Shown here: piece by piece, positions 15,838 to 25,556 of the stretch
Position numbering within the stretch: position 1 is the first letter of the stretch
Layout: the number at the start of each line of letters is the position of its first letter
NCBI GenBank assembly: GCA_014163555.1
Contig: JACJGO010000020.1
Location: 1 to 64,000, forward strand
Length of the DNA stretch: 64,000 bases
Reading direction: 5' to 3'
Source: Flavisolibacter longurius
GTDB taxonomy: Bacteria; Bacteroidota; Bacteroidia; Chitinophagales; Chitinophagaceae
Translations under genes and position numbers: made by a program
Notes under the pieces: model-generated
Database searches by the model: none
What the model saw: the letters and a program-made list of their open reading frames with translations, nothing else
Told to the model about the DNA's origin: nothing

Positions 15838-17508
15838 ATGATTAAATTTTTTCTCTCATTTGTATTCTCGGTTTCTCTCTTTTTGTCAGTAACTGCGCAA
15901 AACTATCCACAGGGATATTTTCGTCATCCTCTCGCTATCAAGATGGAATTGGTGGCCAATTTTGGTGAAATACGTACCAATCACTGGCACATGGGGTTGG
16001 ATATTCGCACCCAGCAGCGGGAAAACCTGCCGGTGTATGCTGCTGCGGAAGGCTATGTTTCCCGTGTGCTGGTGGAGCCAGGTGGTTTTGGGCAGGCCAT
16101 TTACATCACCCACCCCAATGGCTATACGACTTTGTATGCGCATATGAACGGATTTTTCCCGGCCTTGCAGGAATATGTGCTGACGCAACAATATGCGCAG
16201 GAAACCTGGCATATCAACCTGACGCTTTCTCCTGGCCAGTTTCCGCTGGCAAAAGGCGACTATATTGGCCTAAGTGGAAATACGGGTGGATCGGCCGGCC
16301 CGCATGTGCATTTTGAAATCCGTGATACCAAAACCGAAAACGTACTAAATCCGCTCCTGTTTAAATTCCCGATACCGGATGCGGTGCCACCGTCCGTTAC
16401 CCGGCTGGCCATGTACGACCGCAATAGGAGCACTTACATGCAATCGCCACAACTGTTAAATCTGGCCACTGTCAGGAATAGGGGAATCAAAGTAGGCGCT
16501 AACAAAATCAGTTTTGCCATCGGCGCTACCGATCGTTTCAGTGGCTCTAATAACCCGAACGGTGTGTATGCTGCAAAAATTTCGGTGGATGGAAAGCCCG
16601 TTTCTTCGTTTACACATGATAATATCAGCTATCCTGATTCCCGTTATATCAATGCGCAAATCGACTATCCGTATGATGCCCGGGGCGGCGCTTCGCTGCA
16701 ACACCTGACGCCGTTGCCGGGCGCCACCAACGTAGCGTACAACACGTATGGTGGCGATGGCATTATTCACCTGCAGGATAACGAGCCGCATCCGGTAGTA
16801 ATTGAAGTGCAGGACGCAGCGCTGAACACCACCCGCATTTCCTTTACCATTCAGTACGATGGCTCCCTGACGCCGGCTGCAACTAATAATGCTACGGAAA
16901 TGTTTTTGCCGAACCAGATCAATGTTTTTGAGCGGGATGATTTTCAACTGGTGACAACCGAACGCACGATGTACGATGCGATCAATGTCAGCTTTAATGC
17001 GTCAAATAACGGAGCAGCCGGTTCGGTATCGCCTGTTTACAGCATTTTAAGCAGTGCCATCCCGGCGCACGATTCGGTCACGGTTCGCATCAGACCATCG
17101 GCTGCCATTGCGGAAGAGGACAGGGATAGAATCGTGATCAAAAATGTGGTGGGTACCCGAACCTATTTGCAGAAAGCCACCTGGCAGCGGGGCTATCTCA
17201 CGGCAAAGTTTCGCCAGTTTGGAACCTACCAGGCGTTCATTGACAGGGAGCCGCCCACCATCAACGCAGTGCCAGCCAGCCTCGCGGGTGTCAGGCGGAT
17301 CGTGTTCACACCCAAGGATAATTTTAATGTGATCAAACGATTTCGTGCTGAGGTGAATGGACAATGGTTGCGCTTCACCAATGATAAAGGCAAAACCTGG
17401 ATCTACACCGTTGATGATAAATTCCCCAAAGGCGAAAGCCAGTTAAAGGTGCGGATGGAAGATGAAGCGGGGAATGTGACAGAAAAGATTTGGAATGTGC
17501 GGAGATGA
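15838..17508 (+). CDS. Secreted M23-family metallopeptidase
   Basis: Signal peptide (about residues 1-20, ending SVTAQ) followed directly by an LytM/M23 domain. Zinc ligands are seen in NHWHMGLDIR (about residues 48-57) and GPHVHFEIRD (about 155-164). Family members cut peptide crosslinks in peptidoglycan. After about residue 180 comes a long beta-rich region with no catalytic motif I recognise, probably Ig-like or beta-sandwich domains. Length is 556. The protein is probably periplasmic or attached to the outer membrane. No adjacent cell-division genes point to a specific step. Confidence 0.9.
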   Translation: MIKFFLSFVFSVSLFLSVTAQNYPQGYFRHPLAIKMELVANFGEIRTNHWHMGLDIRTQQRENLPVYAAAEGYVSRVLVEPGGFGQAIYITHPNGYTTLYAHMNGFFPALQEYVLTQQYAQETWHINLTLSPGQFPLAKGDYIGLSGNTGGSAGPHVHFEIRDTKTENVLNPLLFKFPIPDAVPPSVTRLAMYDRNRSTYMQSPQLLNLATVRNRGIKVGANKISFAIGATDRFSGSNNPNGVYAAKISVDGKPVSSFTHDNISYPDSRYINAQIDYPYDARGGASLQHLTPLPGATNVAYNTYGGDGIIHLQDNEPHPVVIEVQDAALNTTRISFTIQYDGSLTPAATNNATEMFLPNQINVFERDDFQLVTTERTMYDAINVSFNASNNGAAGSVSPVYSILSSAIPAHDSVTVRIRPSAAIAEEDRDRIVIKNVVGTRTYLQKATWQRGYLTAKFRQFGTYQAFIDREPPTINAVPASLAGVRRIVFTPKDNFNVIKRFRAEVNGQWLRFTNDKGKTWIYTVDDKFPKGESQLKVRMEDEAGNVTEKIWNVRR

Positions 17509-17511
17509 TAG

Positions 17512-17593
17512 GCTTATATGCAGATATGCGGATGTGAAAGAATAGGAGAGGTAAGGAATTACTAACTACAAACTACAAACGACAAACTATAAA
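17512..17593. repeat. Word stretches between the M23 peptidase and bcp
   Basis: Two vocabularies stand side by side: ATATGCAGATATGCGGATGTG-type words (about 17517-17537) right after the stop codon, and AACTACAAACTACAAACGAC words (about 17565-17590) just before the bcp start. No complementary arm of either is present. The first is shared with the 58523-58630 element. Confidence 0.5.
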
Positions 17594-18055
17594 ATGGCTA
17601 CGCATTTACAGGAAGGACAAAAGGCGCCGGCATTTAGTGGCAAAGACCAGAATGGTAACACCATTTCACTGGCAGATTTGAAAGGACAAAAGGTGGTACT
17701 TTATTTTTACCCCGAAGACGATACGCCTACCTGCACAGTGCAGGCCTGCAATCTGCGGGATAATTATGCGCTGTTAAAACAAAACGGATTTACCGTGATT
17801 GGCGTCAGCCCGGATGATGAAGCCAAGCACCAGAAGTTTCGGGAGAAATTCAGCCTGCCCTTTACACTGGTAGCCGATCCGAAACACAAGATCATTGAAA
17901 AATACGGCGTATGGGGTGAGAAAAACATGTACGGCCGAAAGTACATGGGACTGAACCGCACTACGTTTGTGATTGACGAAAAAGGCGTAATAAAAAAGAT
18001 TTTCCTCCGGCCTAAAAACAAGGCACATGCGGAGGAGATAGTGAAAGCAGGATAA
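17594..18055 (+). CDS. bcp: Thioredoxin-dependent thiol peroxidase (Bcp/PrxQ)
   Basis: Peroxiredoxin that reduces hydroperoxides. The 153-aa length fits the family. The catalytic region YFYPEDDTPTCTVQAC has peroxidatic Cys47 and resolving Cys52, five residues apart as in atypical two-Cys PrxQ enzymes. The usual TPGCT is TPTCT here. The cytoplasmic location follows from the absence of a signal peptide. Converges with birA; the gap is filled by a word-type repeat. Confidence 0.95.
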   Translation: MATHLQEGQKAPAFSGKDQNGNTISLADLKGQKVVLYFYPEDDTPTCTVQACNLRDNYALLKQNGFTVIGVSPDDEAKHQKFREKFSLPFTLVADPKHKIIEKYGVWGEKNMYGRKYMGLNRTTFVIDEKGVIKKIFLRPKNKAHAEEIVKAG

Positions 18056-18057
18056 TA

Positions 18058-18162
18058 AATATTGGATAGTAGATAGTAGAATATTAAGATCGGACACATC
18101 ACAAATGATTGTTTGAGCCTGCTATCAAAATATCCAATATCTAAATTTCTACTATCATTCTC
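18058..18162. repeat. Word-type inverted repeat between bcp and birA
   Basis: The left part (18058-18085) has ATATTGGATA and GATAGTAGAA; the right part (18122-18160) has their reverse complements but in scrambled order. It starts right after the bcp stop and ends exactly at the birA stop, filling the convergent gap. Confidence 0.65.
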
Positions 18163-18909
18163 TCAAACCCACTCCAGTTCACCCACACCAAACCGTTCTT
18201 CGGTGGCGTGCTGCACTACGATTTCGCCCAGCGAGGAAACATCTTTAATGACCGCATCAAAAACACGGCTGCCATGTTTCAGGCGAACCTGCTGGTTAAG
18301 TTTATAGAGGTGCTGGCGATAAAGTTCTTTTACTTCCAGCGGCAATTTGTGCATCAGTTCATAGGACTGACTTAAGTGATTGCAGAGCTCTTTTGCCAGG
18401 TCAACCGGAGAATAATCTTTTCCTGTGATCTGTTTCAATGAAACGGCTTTGTGATCAAGCGAGGGAAACTTTGTTTGATTGATGTTGAGGCCAATGCCGA
18501 TAATTGCTGCCTTCCATTCGCTCCCCTGTACAACGTTTTCAATTAGAATGCCTCCTGCCTTTCTGTCACGCCAATACAGGTCGTTAGGCCATTTAACTTT
18601 TGTTTCGGAACCGACATAGCTGCTAAAGAACCGGTGCACACCAATCGCTGTTGCCATGCTTAGCAAAAACGCCTGCGATAGTGCCAGTCCCGGCGGTTGC
18701 AGAATCACACTCAGGGCAATGTTCTGGCCGGGTTCTCCCTGCCACTTCCGATGCCGCTGCCCCTTGCCTTTTGTTTGGTGATGAGCAAACACGGCTGTAC
18801 CGCTTTGTGCCATACCCGCATGTGCCAACCCGGTGGCATAGTTGTTGGTACTTTCAACCTGCGGCAGTTCGATAAAAGGTGTTCCGACGGGAAAAAAAGA
18901 AGGGACCAA
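18163..18909 (-). CDS. birA: Biotin-[acetyl-CoA-carboxylase] ligase
   Basis: Attaches biotin to the carboxyl-carrier protein of acetyl-CoA carboxylase. Seen: the biotinyl-AMP loop GKGQRHRKW (about 48-56; the classic form is GRGRxGRxW), KWPND (106-110) and KAGGIL (117-122). The N-terminal helix-turn-helix of E. coli BirA is absent, so this is a ligase only, not a repressor. The start is TTG at 18907-18909; no ATG is available before VGTPFIEL. Divergent from rsfS. Confidence 0.93.
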   Translation of the reverse strand: MVPSFFPVGTPFIELPQVESTNNYATGLAHAGMAQSGTAVFAHHQTKGKGQRHRKWQGEPGQNIALSVILQPPGLALSQAFLLSMATAIGVHRFFSSYVGSETKVKWPNDLYWRDRKAGGILIENVVQGSEWKAAIIGIGLNINQTKFPSLDHKAVSLKQITGKDYSPVDLAKELCNHLSQSYELMHKLPLEVKELYRQHLYKLNQQVRLKHGSRVFDAVIKDVSSLGEIVVQHATEERFGVGELEWV

Positions 18910-18991
18910 AGGCGCTAATTTTGAGCAAAGAAAAGAGGTCTTTTCTTACCTTGGCAACTGCACGAATTTTTTGACAAAAAAAAATAAGTAT

Positions 18992-19393
18992 TTGGAACCA
19001 TTAGATGTATTGGCGAAACGGAAGAAATCACCAGCCCGGTTAACAAAAGCATCCAAAATTTACAAAACCATCATTAGGGCTATCCAGGATAAAAAAGGCG
19101 AGAACATTGTATCGCTGGACCTGCGCAAAATTCCCGAAGCAGTGGCCGACTTTTTTATTATTTGCGAAGCCAGCAACCAGCCCCAGATCAGGGCCATATC
19201 TGATTCCGTAGAGGAAGACGTAAAGAAAGCCGTGGGCGAAATTCCGTACCGGCACGAAGGAAAACAGAATCTTCAGTGGGTGCTGATCGATTATGTGAAC
19301 ATCGTAGTGCACATTATGTCTTCGGAATCCCGTAAGTTTTACAAACTGGAGGAAATGTGGAGCGATGCCCCGCTGGAAGAACACAAGTCATAG
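18992..19393 (+). CDS. rsfS: Ribosomal silencing factor RsfS
   Basis: Binds protein L14 of the large ribosomal subunit and blocks subunit joining during starvation. Conserved region: KGENIVSLDLRKIPEAVADFFIICEA and VLIDYVNIVVHIMSSESRKFYKLEEMW. I take a TTG at 18992 as the start (133 residues), which fits the family. The open frame extends upstream to an ATG at 18842 that would overlap birA by 68 bp, which is unlikely. First gene of the rsfS-ftsH-LUD cluster typical of Bacteroidota. Confidence 0.9.
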   Translation: MEPLDVLAKRKKSPARLTKASKIYKTIIRAIQDKKGENIVSLDLRKIPEAVADFFIICEASNQPQIRAISDSVEEDVKKAVGEIPYRHEGKQNLQWVLIDYVNIVVHIMSSESRKFYKLEEMWSDAPLEEHKS

Positions 19394-19477
19394 CGGGCTG
19401 TTTTGTTAAAACGAAATGTTACAACGGCCAATTCCGCCAAAAATTCATTACTTGCACAGTTTACAATAAAAGAAGAA

Positions 19478-21550
19478 ATGTCACAAGAGCCATATAAGAA
19501 CGACAAAAAAAGAGCCCTGCCGAAGTTCAACCGTCCTTCGGGAGACAGCGACAACAACTCGCCACGCAAAGGTCCGCGCTTCAGTTTCTACTGGGTGTAC
19601 GCCATCATCTTTGCGGTGCTGATCGGTTTTCAGCTGTTTGGTTCTTTTAATCCCAACGCTACGCAGATTTCGCAAAACCAGTTTGAAGACATGATCCGTC
19701 GCGGCGAGGTGAGTGAATACACGATCATCTCTAACCGCAACATGGTAAAAGTTAACCTCGACAGGAACAGGCTGAGTGATACCACCCGAAATGTGATTGG
19801 CAAAGGCGCCACCACGGGCACAGAGCCGTTGGTTGCCACCTTTAAAGTTGCTTCCGTAGAATCGTTCAAAGACGACATGCGGGAGTTTTACCGCGATAAT
19901 CCGCAACTGGAACGGGTAACGGAAAGAGCCGAAGCGGAAAGCAACTGGTTTACACCGATCCTACAAACGATCCTTCCTTTCCTGCTGCTGATTGGTATCT
20001 GGATACTGCTGATGCGTAAAATGAGCGGCGGAGCAACCGGTGGCGGTGGTCCCGGTGGTATTTTCAACATTGGAAAATCAAAGGCTACCCTGTTTGATAA
20101 AGGCACAAGAGTGAACATCACCTTTGCCGATGTGGCCGGTTTGGATGAAGCGAAAGTGGAAGTGATGGAGATTGTTGATTTCCTTCGCAACCCGAAAAAA
20201 TATACTTCCCTCGGTGGTAAGATTCCCAAAGGAGCGCTGCTGGTTGGCCCTCCCGGTACGGGTAAAACCCTCCTGGCGAAAGCCATGGCCGGTGAAGCCC
20301 AGGTGCCTTTCTTCAGCCTGAGCGGCTCTGATTTTGTGGAGATGTTTGTGGGTGTAGGTGCCAGCCGTGTTCGCGACCTGTTTAAGCAGGCCCGTGAAAA
20401 AGCGCCTTGCGTCATTTTTATCGATGAAATTGATGCCATTGGCCGGGCCCGTGGAAAGAACATGATGATGAGCAACGACGAGCGGGAAAGCACCCTGAAC
20501 CAGTTGCTGGTGGAAATGGATGGTTTCGGTACCGATACCGGCATTATCGTTCTGGCAGCCACCAACCGTCCGGATGTGTTGGACTCAGCGCTCTTGCGTC
20601 CCGGTCGTTTCGACCGCCAGATCTCTATCGACAAACCAGATGTGAAAGGTCGTGAAGCGATCTTTAAAGTACACCTGAAACCCATTAAGGTTTCAGAGCA
20701 AGTGGATATCCATCGTCTTGCCGAACAAACGCCTGGTTTTGCTGGTGCTGACATTGCCAATGTGTGTAACGAAGCGGCCCTGATTGCAGCCCGCAAAGGT
20801 AAAAACGCGGTAGATATGAGCGATTTCCAGGATGCGGTAGACCGTGTAATTGGTGGCCTGGAGAAAAAGAACAAGATCATTTCTCCGGAAGAAAAAAAGA
20901 TCATTGCCTACCACGAGGCCGGTCACGCTATTTGTGGATGGTTCCTGGAGCATGCTTACCCGCTACTGAAGGTAACGATCGTGCCCCGTGGTACGGCTGC
21001 ACTGGGCTATGCCCAATACACGCCGAAAGAACAATATCTCTATAATACCGACCAGTTGCAGGACCAGATTTGTATGACGCTGGGTGGACGGGCATCTGAA
21101 GAAATCTTCTTTGGAAAGATTTCCACCGGTGCACAAAATGACCTGCAGCAGATCACCCGCATTGCAACCGCTATGGTAACGGTGTACGGTATGAGCACCA
21201 AGGTGGGGAATATCAGTTATTACGATCCGCAGGCCGAAAACCAATTCAGCAAACCGTATTCGGAAGAGACGGCGAAGATGATAGACGAAGAGGTGCGCCG
21301 CATGATCGACGAATCCTATACAAGAACGCTTAACCTGCTACGGGAAAAGAAAACCGAAGTGGAAAAGCTGGCGGAAGAGTTGCTGGAAAAAGAAGTTCTT
21401 TTCCAGAGTGATGTAGAAGCCCTGATCGGGCCACGGCCGTACGAAGAAAGAAAACATCTGGAAAATGGTATCGACAGTCATTCCGAAGGTGGCATTAGCG
21501 AAGGTGTTCCGCCGTTTGACCCGAATGTTACCAATCAACACCCAAGCTGA
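19478..21550 (+). CDS. ftsH: ATP-dependent zinc metalloprotease FtsH
   Basis: Membrane-anchored AAA+ protease for quality control of membrane and regulatory proteins. Two transmembrane segments (about 36-55 and 155-178) flank a periplasmic domain. Then come Walker A GPPGTGKT (about 257-264), Walker B IFIDEID (about 311-317), the second region of homology ending LRPGRFDRQ, and the zinc site HEAGH (about 478-482). The start is ATG 19478, preceded by AAAAGAAGAA; an in-frame ATG at 19403 is upstream. After the usual end near RPYEERKHL there is an extra tail of about 29 residues ([10 protein letters not shown]...), possibly from non-coding repeat sequence. Confidence 0.97.
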   Translation: MSQEPYKNDKKRALPKFNRPSGDSDNNSPRKGPRFSFYWVYAIIFAVLIGFQLFGSFNPNATQISQNQFEDMIRRGEVSEYTIISNRNMVKVNLDRNRLSDTTRNVIGKGATTGTEPLVATFKVASVESFKDDMREFYRDNPQLERVTERAEAESNWFTPILQTILPFLLLIGIWILLMRKMSGGATGGGGPGGIFNIGKSKATLFDKGTRVNITFADVAGLDEAKVEVMEIVDFLRNPKKYTSLGGKIPKGALLVGPPGTGKTLLAKAMAGEAQVPFFSLSGSDFVEMFVGVGASRVRDLFKQAREKAPCVIFIDEIDAIGRARGKNMMMSNDERESTLNQLLVEMDGFGTDTGIIVLAATNRPDVLDSALLRPGRFDRQISIDKPDVKGREAIFKVHLKPIKVSEQVDIHRLAEQTPGFAGADIANVCNEAALIAARKGKNAVDMSDFQDAVDRVIGGLEKKNKIISPEEKKIIAYHEAGHAICGWFLEHAYPLLKVTIVPRGTAALGYAQYTPKEQYLYNTDQLQDQICMTLGGRASEEIFFGKISTGAQNDLQQITRIATAMVTVYGMSTKVGNISYYDPQAENQFSKPYSEETAKMIDEEVRRMIDESYTRTLNLLREKKTEVEKLAEELLEKEVLFQSDVEALIGPRPYEERKHLENGIDSHSEGGISEGVPPFDPNVTNQHPS

Positions 21551-21556
21551 TTGTAG

Positions 21557-22180
21557 ATGAGTAAAGGAAAGCAGAGCATTTTGCAAAAAATACGCATGGC
21601 GTTGGCAACACCAACGCCATTGCCTTTTCCGCAGGCTGAGGGCACCGAAAATCCCGTTCAGCCGCCGGCCCAGGATCTTGTGGTAGAATTTGCCGAGCAG
21701 TTCTCGGCTTTGCAGGGCAAGTTTATTTTTTGTCTGGATAAAGCGGAATTACAGCAAGGACTGGAAAAGCTTTTTTACCAGCACCAGTGGACAAAAATTT
21801 ATTGTACAGAGCCAGGCCTGCAGGGCTTTTTGCCGGCTAATAGTCTGTACGATGACATTGCCACCTGTGAGGCCTCCGTTACCACCTGCGAAGCCCTTGT
21901 GGCCCGGACAGGGAGTCTTCTCCTGAGTTCTGCGCAACAGGGCCGTATTCCCAGCGTATATGCACCGGTGCATGTTTGCGTAGCCTTCACGTCGCAACTG
22001 GTGTATGATATCAAAGACGGTCTGCAGCGCCTGAAAGAAAAATATGGCGATGCCATTCCATCAATGATCACCCTGGCAACAGGTCCCAGCCGAACGGCGG
22101 ATATTGAAAAAACACTGGTGGTAGGTGTGCATGGTCCGAAGGAAGTGTATTGTTTTGTGGTCGACGATCAGTCGCAATAG
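21557..22180 (+). CDS. LUD-domain (LutC-like) protein
   Basis: Belongs to the LUD family whose LutC members take part in lactate oxidation. Seen: the C-terminal signature GPSRTADIEKTLVVGVHGPKE (about 177-197). No LutA or LutB gene is adjacent. In Bacteroidota this gene commonly follows rsfS-ftsH, so its role may not be lactate metabolism. It starts 6 bp after the ftsH stop and is probably in the same operon. 207 residues. Confidence 0.85.
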   Translation: MSKGKQSILQKIRMALATPTPLPFPQAEGTENPVQPPAQDLVVEFAEQFSALQGKFIFCLDKAELQQGLEKLFYQHQWTKIYCTEPGLQGFLPANSLYDDIATCEASVTTCEALVARTGSLLLSSAQQGRIPSVYAPVHVCVAFTSQLVYDIKDGLQRLKEKYGDAIPSMITLATGPSRTADIEKTLVVGVHGPKEVYCFVVDDQSQ

Positions 22181-22190
22181 AAAACCATCC

Positions 22191-22976
22191 ATGCAATTGC
22201 CACCTGACAAAAAAATCTACTTTCTTTCTGACTTTCACCTGGGTATACCCAATGCTGAAGAAAGTCTTAAGCGGGAAAAGCTTATTGTAAAATTTTTGGA
22301 TGAAATCAAAAACGATGCTTTCGCCATTTTCCTGGTTGGTGATATGTTTGATTTTTGGTTTGAATACCGAAAAGTAGTGCCGAGAGGCTATGTACGGCTG
22401 CTTGGCAAGTTGGCCGAATTAAGCGATGCCGGTATACAACTCCATTTTTTCGTAGGCAACCATGACATGTGGATGAAGGATTATTTCCACCAGGAATTGG
22501 GTATGCCGGTATATTTTAATCCGAAAGAATTCACCTTTAATCATTGCAGCTTTTACATTGGGCATGGTGATGGCCTGGGCCCCGGCGACAAAGGCTACAA
22601 AGCCATGAAAAAGGTTTTTCGCAACCCGGTTTGCCAGTGGTTGTTTGGATTGTTACCACCTGCCATTGGCATTGGTACAGCCAATTATTTCAGCCAGAAA
22701 AGCAAGGATGCACAAAAGATTAAAGAAGAAACATTTTTGGGAGAAGAAAAAGAATGGCTGCTGATCTACAGCCGTGAATTGCTGCAAAAAGAAAAATATA
22801 ACTTTTTTGTCTTTGGCCATAGACACCTGCCTATTGATTATCGTCTATCTTCTGAAAGCCGTTACATTAATCTCGGTGAATGGATCAATTTTCAAACTTA
22901 TGCCGTGTTTGATGGTAAGGATCTTGTACTGAAATCTTATACCGGTAAGGACGCAAAAATTTATCGCAAGGCGTGA
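22191..22976 (+). CDS. lpxH: UDP-2,3-diacylglucosamine hydrolase-like phosphoesterase
   Basis: Calcineurin-type metallophosphoesterase of lipid A synthesis; it removes UMP from UDP-diacylglucosamine. Motifs in order: SDFHLG (D14, H16), GDMFDFW (about 47-53), GNHD (about 86-89), GHGDGLGPGDKGYK and GHRHLP. The start ATG 22191 lies 10 bp after the LUD stop; a longer frame from 22125 would overlap that gene. About 261 residues. The last codon overlaps the next gene by 4 nt. Confidence 0.92.
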   Translation: MQLPPDKKIYFLSDFHLGIPNAEESLKREKLIVKFLDEIKNDAFAIFLVGDMFDFWFEYRKVVPRGYVRLLGKLAELSDAGIQLHFFVGNHDMWMKDYFHQELGMPVYFNPKEFTFNHCSFYIGHGDGLGPGDKGYKAMKKVFRNPVCQWLFGLLPPAIGIGTANYFSQKSKDAQKIKEETFLGEEKEWLLIYSRELLQKEKYNFFVFGHRHLPIDYRLSSESRYINLGEWINFQTYAVFDGKDLVLKSYTGKDAKIYRKA

Positions 22977-23782
22977 AGCAAGTTTTCTCCATATTGTCGC
23001 TGTTTTTAGCAACGCTTTGTTTTGCGCAAAACGATCTGTCTTTTCAACTGCTGCGAACCTATCAGGGAGATATTGCCAATGTAGCCCTCGACAACCTGGA
23101 TAATCTTTATGTGGTTTCTTCTTCCGGACAGGTAAAAAAGTTTAGTAACCGGGGCGATTCGATGGGAGTCTTCAACGGCGTGCGGGCATACGGAAAACTG
23201 CATGCGCTTGATGTGACCAACCCGCTGAAGCCTTTGCTTTTTTACAAGGATTTTTCCACTGTGGTTATTCTCGATCGTCTTCTTTCCAATCGCAGCAGTC
23301 TTGACCTGCGCCGCTACAATGTGCTGCAGCCAACTGCGATTGCACTTTCATACGACAATAAAATCTGGGTGTTTGACCAGTTTGACAACAAATTGAAAAA
23401 GCTGGACGAAGGAGGTAACCTGCTGTTGCAGACTAGTGATTTTCGCCAGTTATTCAATCAAACTATTTCCCCGCAAAAAATCATTGATGACAATGGTTTG
23501 CTGTACCTGGCCGACAGTACGCAGGGCATTTTTGTTTTTGACAATTACGGCACCTTTAAGCGTAAGATTCCGTTGCAGCATTGGCAAAGCTTTGATTTAT
23601 GGGAAGGCAGGTTAATTGGCTTGCGCCCAAACGGCATTGTATTGTATAATGCCACTACGCTGGCAGAAAAAGTGCACCCGTTTTCGGCTTCCTTTCAACC
23701 CTACCTGAACAGCTTTACCTATCGTAACCGCTTTCTTACCTTTTCCAGCGATACGCTGCGCATTTACCAGATAGGCAATTAA
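22973..23782 (+). CDS. Secreted protein with beta-propeller-like repeats, function unknown
   Basis: Signal peptide (MKQVFSILSLFLATLCFAQ) and then repeated blade-like segments of the type VALDNLDNLYVVSSSGQVKKFS, IALSYDNKIWVFDQFDNKLKKLD and IIDDNGLLYLADSTQGIFVFDNYG. That pattern suggests an NHL/SMP-30-type propeller. I do not recognise a named family. GTG start at 22973 in a 4-nt overlap with the lpxH stop, so translation is probably coupled. The lpxH neighbour hints at an envelope role; that is only inference. Confidence 0.75.
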   Translation: MKQVFSILSLFLATLCFAQNDLSFQLLRTYQGDIANVALDNLDNLYVVSSSGQVKKFSNRGDSMGVFNGVRAYGKLHALDVTNPLKPLLFYKDFSTVVILDRLLSNRSSLDLRRYNVLQPTAIALSYDNKIWVFDQFDNKLKKLDEGGNLLLQTSDFRQLFNQTISPQKIIDDNGLLYLADSTQGIFVFDNYGTFKRKIPLQHWQSFDLWEGRLIGLRPNGIVLYNATTLAEKVHPFSASFQPYLNSFTYRNRFLTFSSDTLRIYQIGN

Positions 23783-23818
23783 AGCGATTCCCTAATTTTA
23801 TCGCAAATAGAGCTGTGA

Positions 23819-24907
23819 ATGAACCAAATTATTTGGGGTAATACGGTAGAAAATTACCTGTGGACTTTTGGCGTTATCTTGTTTGTACTCTTGCTGAACC
23901 GGTTTATTTCGAAACATTTTGCGCGGCTGATTTTTAAGTTTTTTCCAAAGCGGTTGAAATCTTATGATCCGCAAAAATTCACCGACCTGATTGTTTACCC
24001 GCTGGGCACTTTTCTGGTTATTACGGTATCCATTGTGGCGTTTTACCGCCTAAATTATCCGTCGGCACTGACCTTTACCTTGTATAAATACACCTTGCAC
24101 GATGTGCTGCTGTCCCTTGCCATTGCCGTGCAGGTGCTGGCCTTTACCTGGCTGCTGCTGCGCATCATTGATTTTATTGCCAGCATACTGGAACGAAAAG
24201 CAGATGAAACCCCGTCGCCTGGCGATAACCAGTTGATTGTTTTTTTCCGCGATTTTATCAAGGTGATTATTGCTGCCATCGGTATTCTTCTGATGCTAAA
24301 CCAGGCGTTTGGTTATGATATTTCATCCCTGCTTACGGGCCTTAGCATCGTCGGTGCGGCACTGGCACTGGCTTTCCGCGAAAGCCTGGAAAACCTGATT
24401 GCATCATTTGTTATCTTTTTCGATCGGCCCTTTCAGGCTGGTGATTTTGTAAAGGTGCAGAGTGTGGCTGGTGTGGTAGAGAGGGTAGGCCTGCGCAGTA
24501 CAAGGGTTCGTACAGCCGATAAATCTTATGTAACCGTTCCGAATAAACAAATGGTGGACAGTATCCTGGACAACGTTTCCAAACGTTCACAGATTCGCGG
24601 CGCCATTGACCTTCATCTGCACCTGCAGACGCCAACAGCTAAGATCAACGAGCTGCTCACCGAGGTTCGGTCGTTTCTTTCCACGATTCCTGAAATACAA
24701 ACACAAACCGTTTTGTTCAACGACATTCGCCTGCAGGCTTATGTAGTTTTTATTGAATTTTTTACGCCGCCCATTCCCTGGCCGCAATTCACGGCCATCA
24801 AGGAGCGCATCAATTTTCACATCCTTCAAACCATGGATAGACTGGAAATTAAAGTTGCCGCCGAAGGAAAAGACCTGGCATTTCCCCTAGGCAACACGCA
24901 GTCCTGA
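23819..24907 (+). CDS. Mechanosensitive ion channel, MscS family
   Basis: Opens under membrane tension to release solutes. 362 residues: several N-terminal transmembrane segments (about 12-32, 55-77, 92-118 and 145-165), then the pore-lining TM3 region with GLSIVGAALALAFRESLENLIASF (about 178-201), then the MscS beta domain (FDRPFQAGDFVKV, about 205-217) and a C-terminal alpha/beta domain. The -7-like sequence TAATTTTA lies about 26 nt before the start. Word repeat directly after the stop. Confidence 0.93.
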   Translation: MNQIIWGNTVENYLWTFGVILFVLLLNRFISKHFARLIFKFFPKRLKSYDPQKFTDLIVYPLGTFLVITVSIVAFYRLNYPSALTFTLYKYTLHDVLLSLAIAVQVLAFTWLLLRIIDFIASILERKADETPSPGDNQLIVFFRDFIKVIIAAIGILLMLNQAFGYDISSLLTGLSIVGAALALAFRESLENLIASFVIFFDRPFQAGDFVKVQSVAGVVERVGLRSTRVRTADKSYVTVPNKQMVDSILDNVSKRSQIRGAIDLHLHLQTPTAKINELLTEVRSFLSTIPEIQTQTVLFNDIRLQAYVVFIEFFTPPIPWPQFTAIKERINFHILQTMDRLEIKVAAEGKDLAFPLGNTQS

Positions 24908-24945
24908 GGCCAATTGGCAATGGACAATATGCAATAGGCAAAACC
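24908..24945. repeat. Single-arm word stretch after mscS
   Basis: CAATTGGCAATGGACAATAT and further CAATAGGCAA words begin directly after the mscS stop. No complementary arm lies in the 54-bp convergent gap. The same vocabulary occurs beside the carB stop (about 11983-12015). Confidence 0.45.
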
Positions 24946-24961
24946 GAATTTTGAATTAGCC

Positions 24962-25483
24962 TTATTTACCAGCAGAGATAATGTTGGCCACTTCTCTTTC
25001 GGGCATACCCATACGACCATATTCTACCACACGGCCAATTTCTTTGCCATTCTTCAGCACAATAATGGTGGGCACAAGGGTCACGTTAAAAGTTTCGGTA
25101 AGATTGAACAGGGACTTTTTATCGCGGTCTACACCAATCATTGTAATGTGGTTGGCCGGTATGCCGGCTGCATCAGCTGTGAGCAGGAAGTTGGGCATCA
25201 GGTGTTTTGTGTCGTCGCACCAGGTACCGCCGAACACCAGAAAGCTGAGACTGTCTTTAGCTGCCGCATATTTTTTAACGGCATCGGCATTAGGTGTAAA
25301 GCTTTTTTTAGCCTGGCTGTACCAGCTAAATGCTGTATCGCCGGCCAGTTCGTTCAGGGTGAAAATGCCTTTCAGCACCTTGCTGTTGTTTTCCTTGTCG
25401 CGGCTGATCTCCAACGAAGAAGGCTGCGCCATTACGGCAAAAGAAGCTACCAGGGCTATTAAAAGTGAAAAAAGTTTTTTCAT
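24962..25483 (-). CDS. Secreted thioredoxin-like protein with a single active-site Cys
   Basis: Signal peptide (MKKLFSLLIALVASFAVMAQ) and a thioredoxin fold (about 75-170). The usual WCxxC is TWCDDTKHLMP, so only Cys89 is present, and it is the only Cys of the mature protein. The cis-Pro loop LVPTIIVLKNGKEIGRV is intact. A lone Cys allows mixed disulfides or thiol transfer but not a classic two-Cys disulfide cycle. 173 residues. Confidence 0.85.
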   Translation of the reverse strand: MKKLFSLLIALVASFAVMAQPSSLEISRDKENNSKVLKGIFTLNELAGDTAFSWYSQAKKSFTPNADAVKKYAAAKDSLSFLVFGGTWCDDTKHLMPNFLLTADAAGIPANHITMIGVDRDKKSLFNLTETFNVTLVPTIIVLKNGKEIGRVVEYGRMGMPEREVANIISAGK

Positions 25484-25556
25484 AGATGCTGTTATCCTTC
25501 AAATATAAATGGGAAAAAAAACTCTGGTGTTAAAAAGAGATTAAACACGCAGGCTT

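Noticed and set aside
18842-18991. Upstream extension of RsfS from ATG 18842
   Set aside because: Overlaps birA by 68 bp and lengthens the protein beyond the family; TTG at 18992 fits better.
19888-20904. 338-codon minus-strand frame opposite ftsH
   Set aside because: Ser/Arg-rich shadow of the ftsH coding frame.
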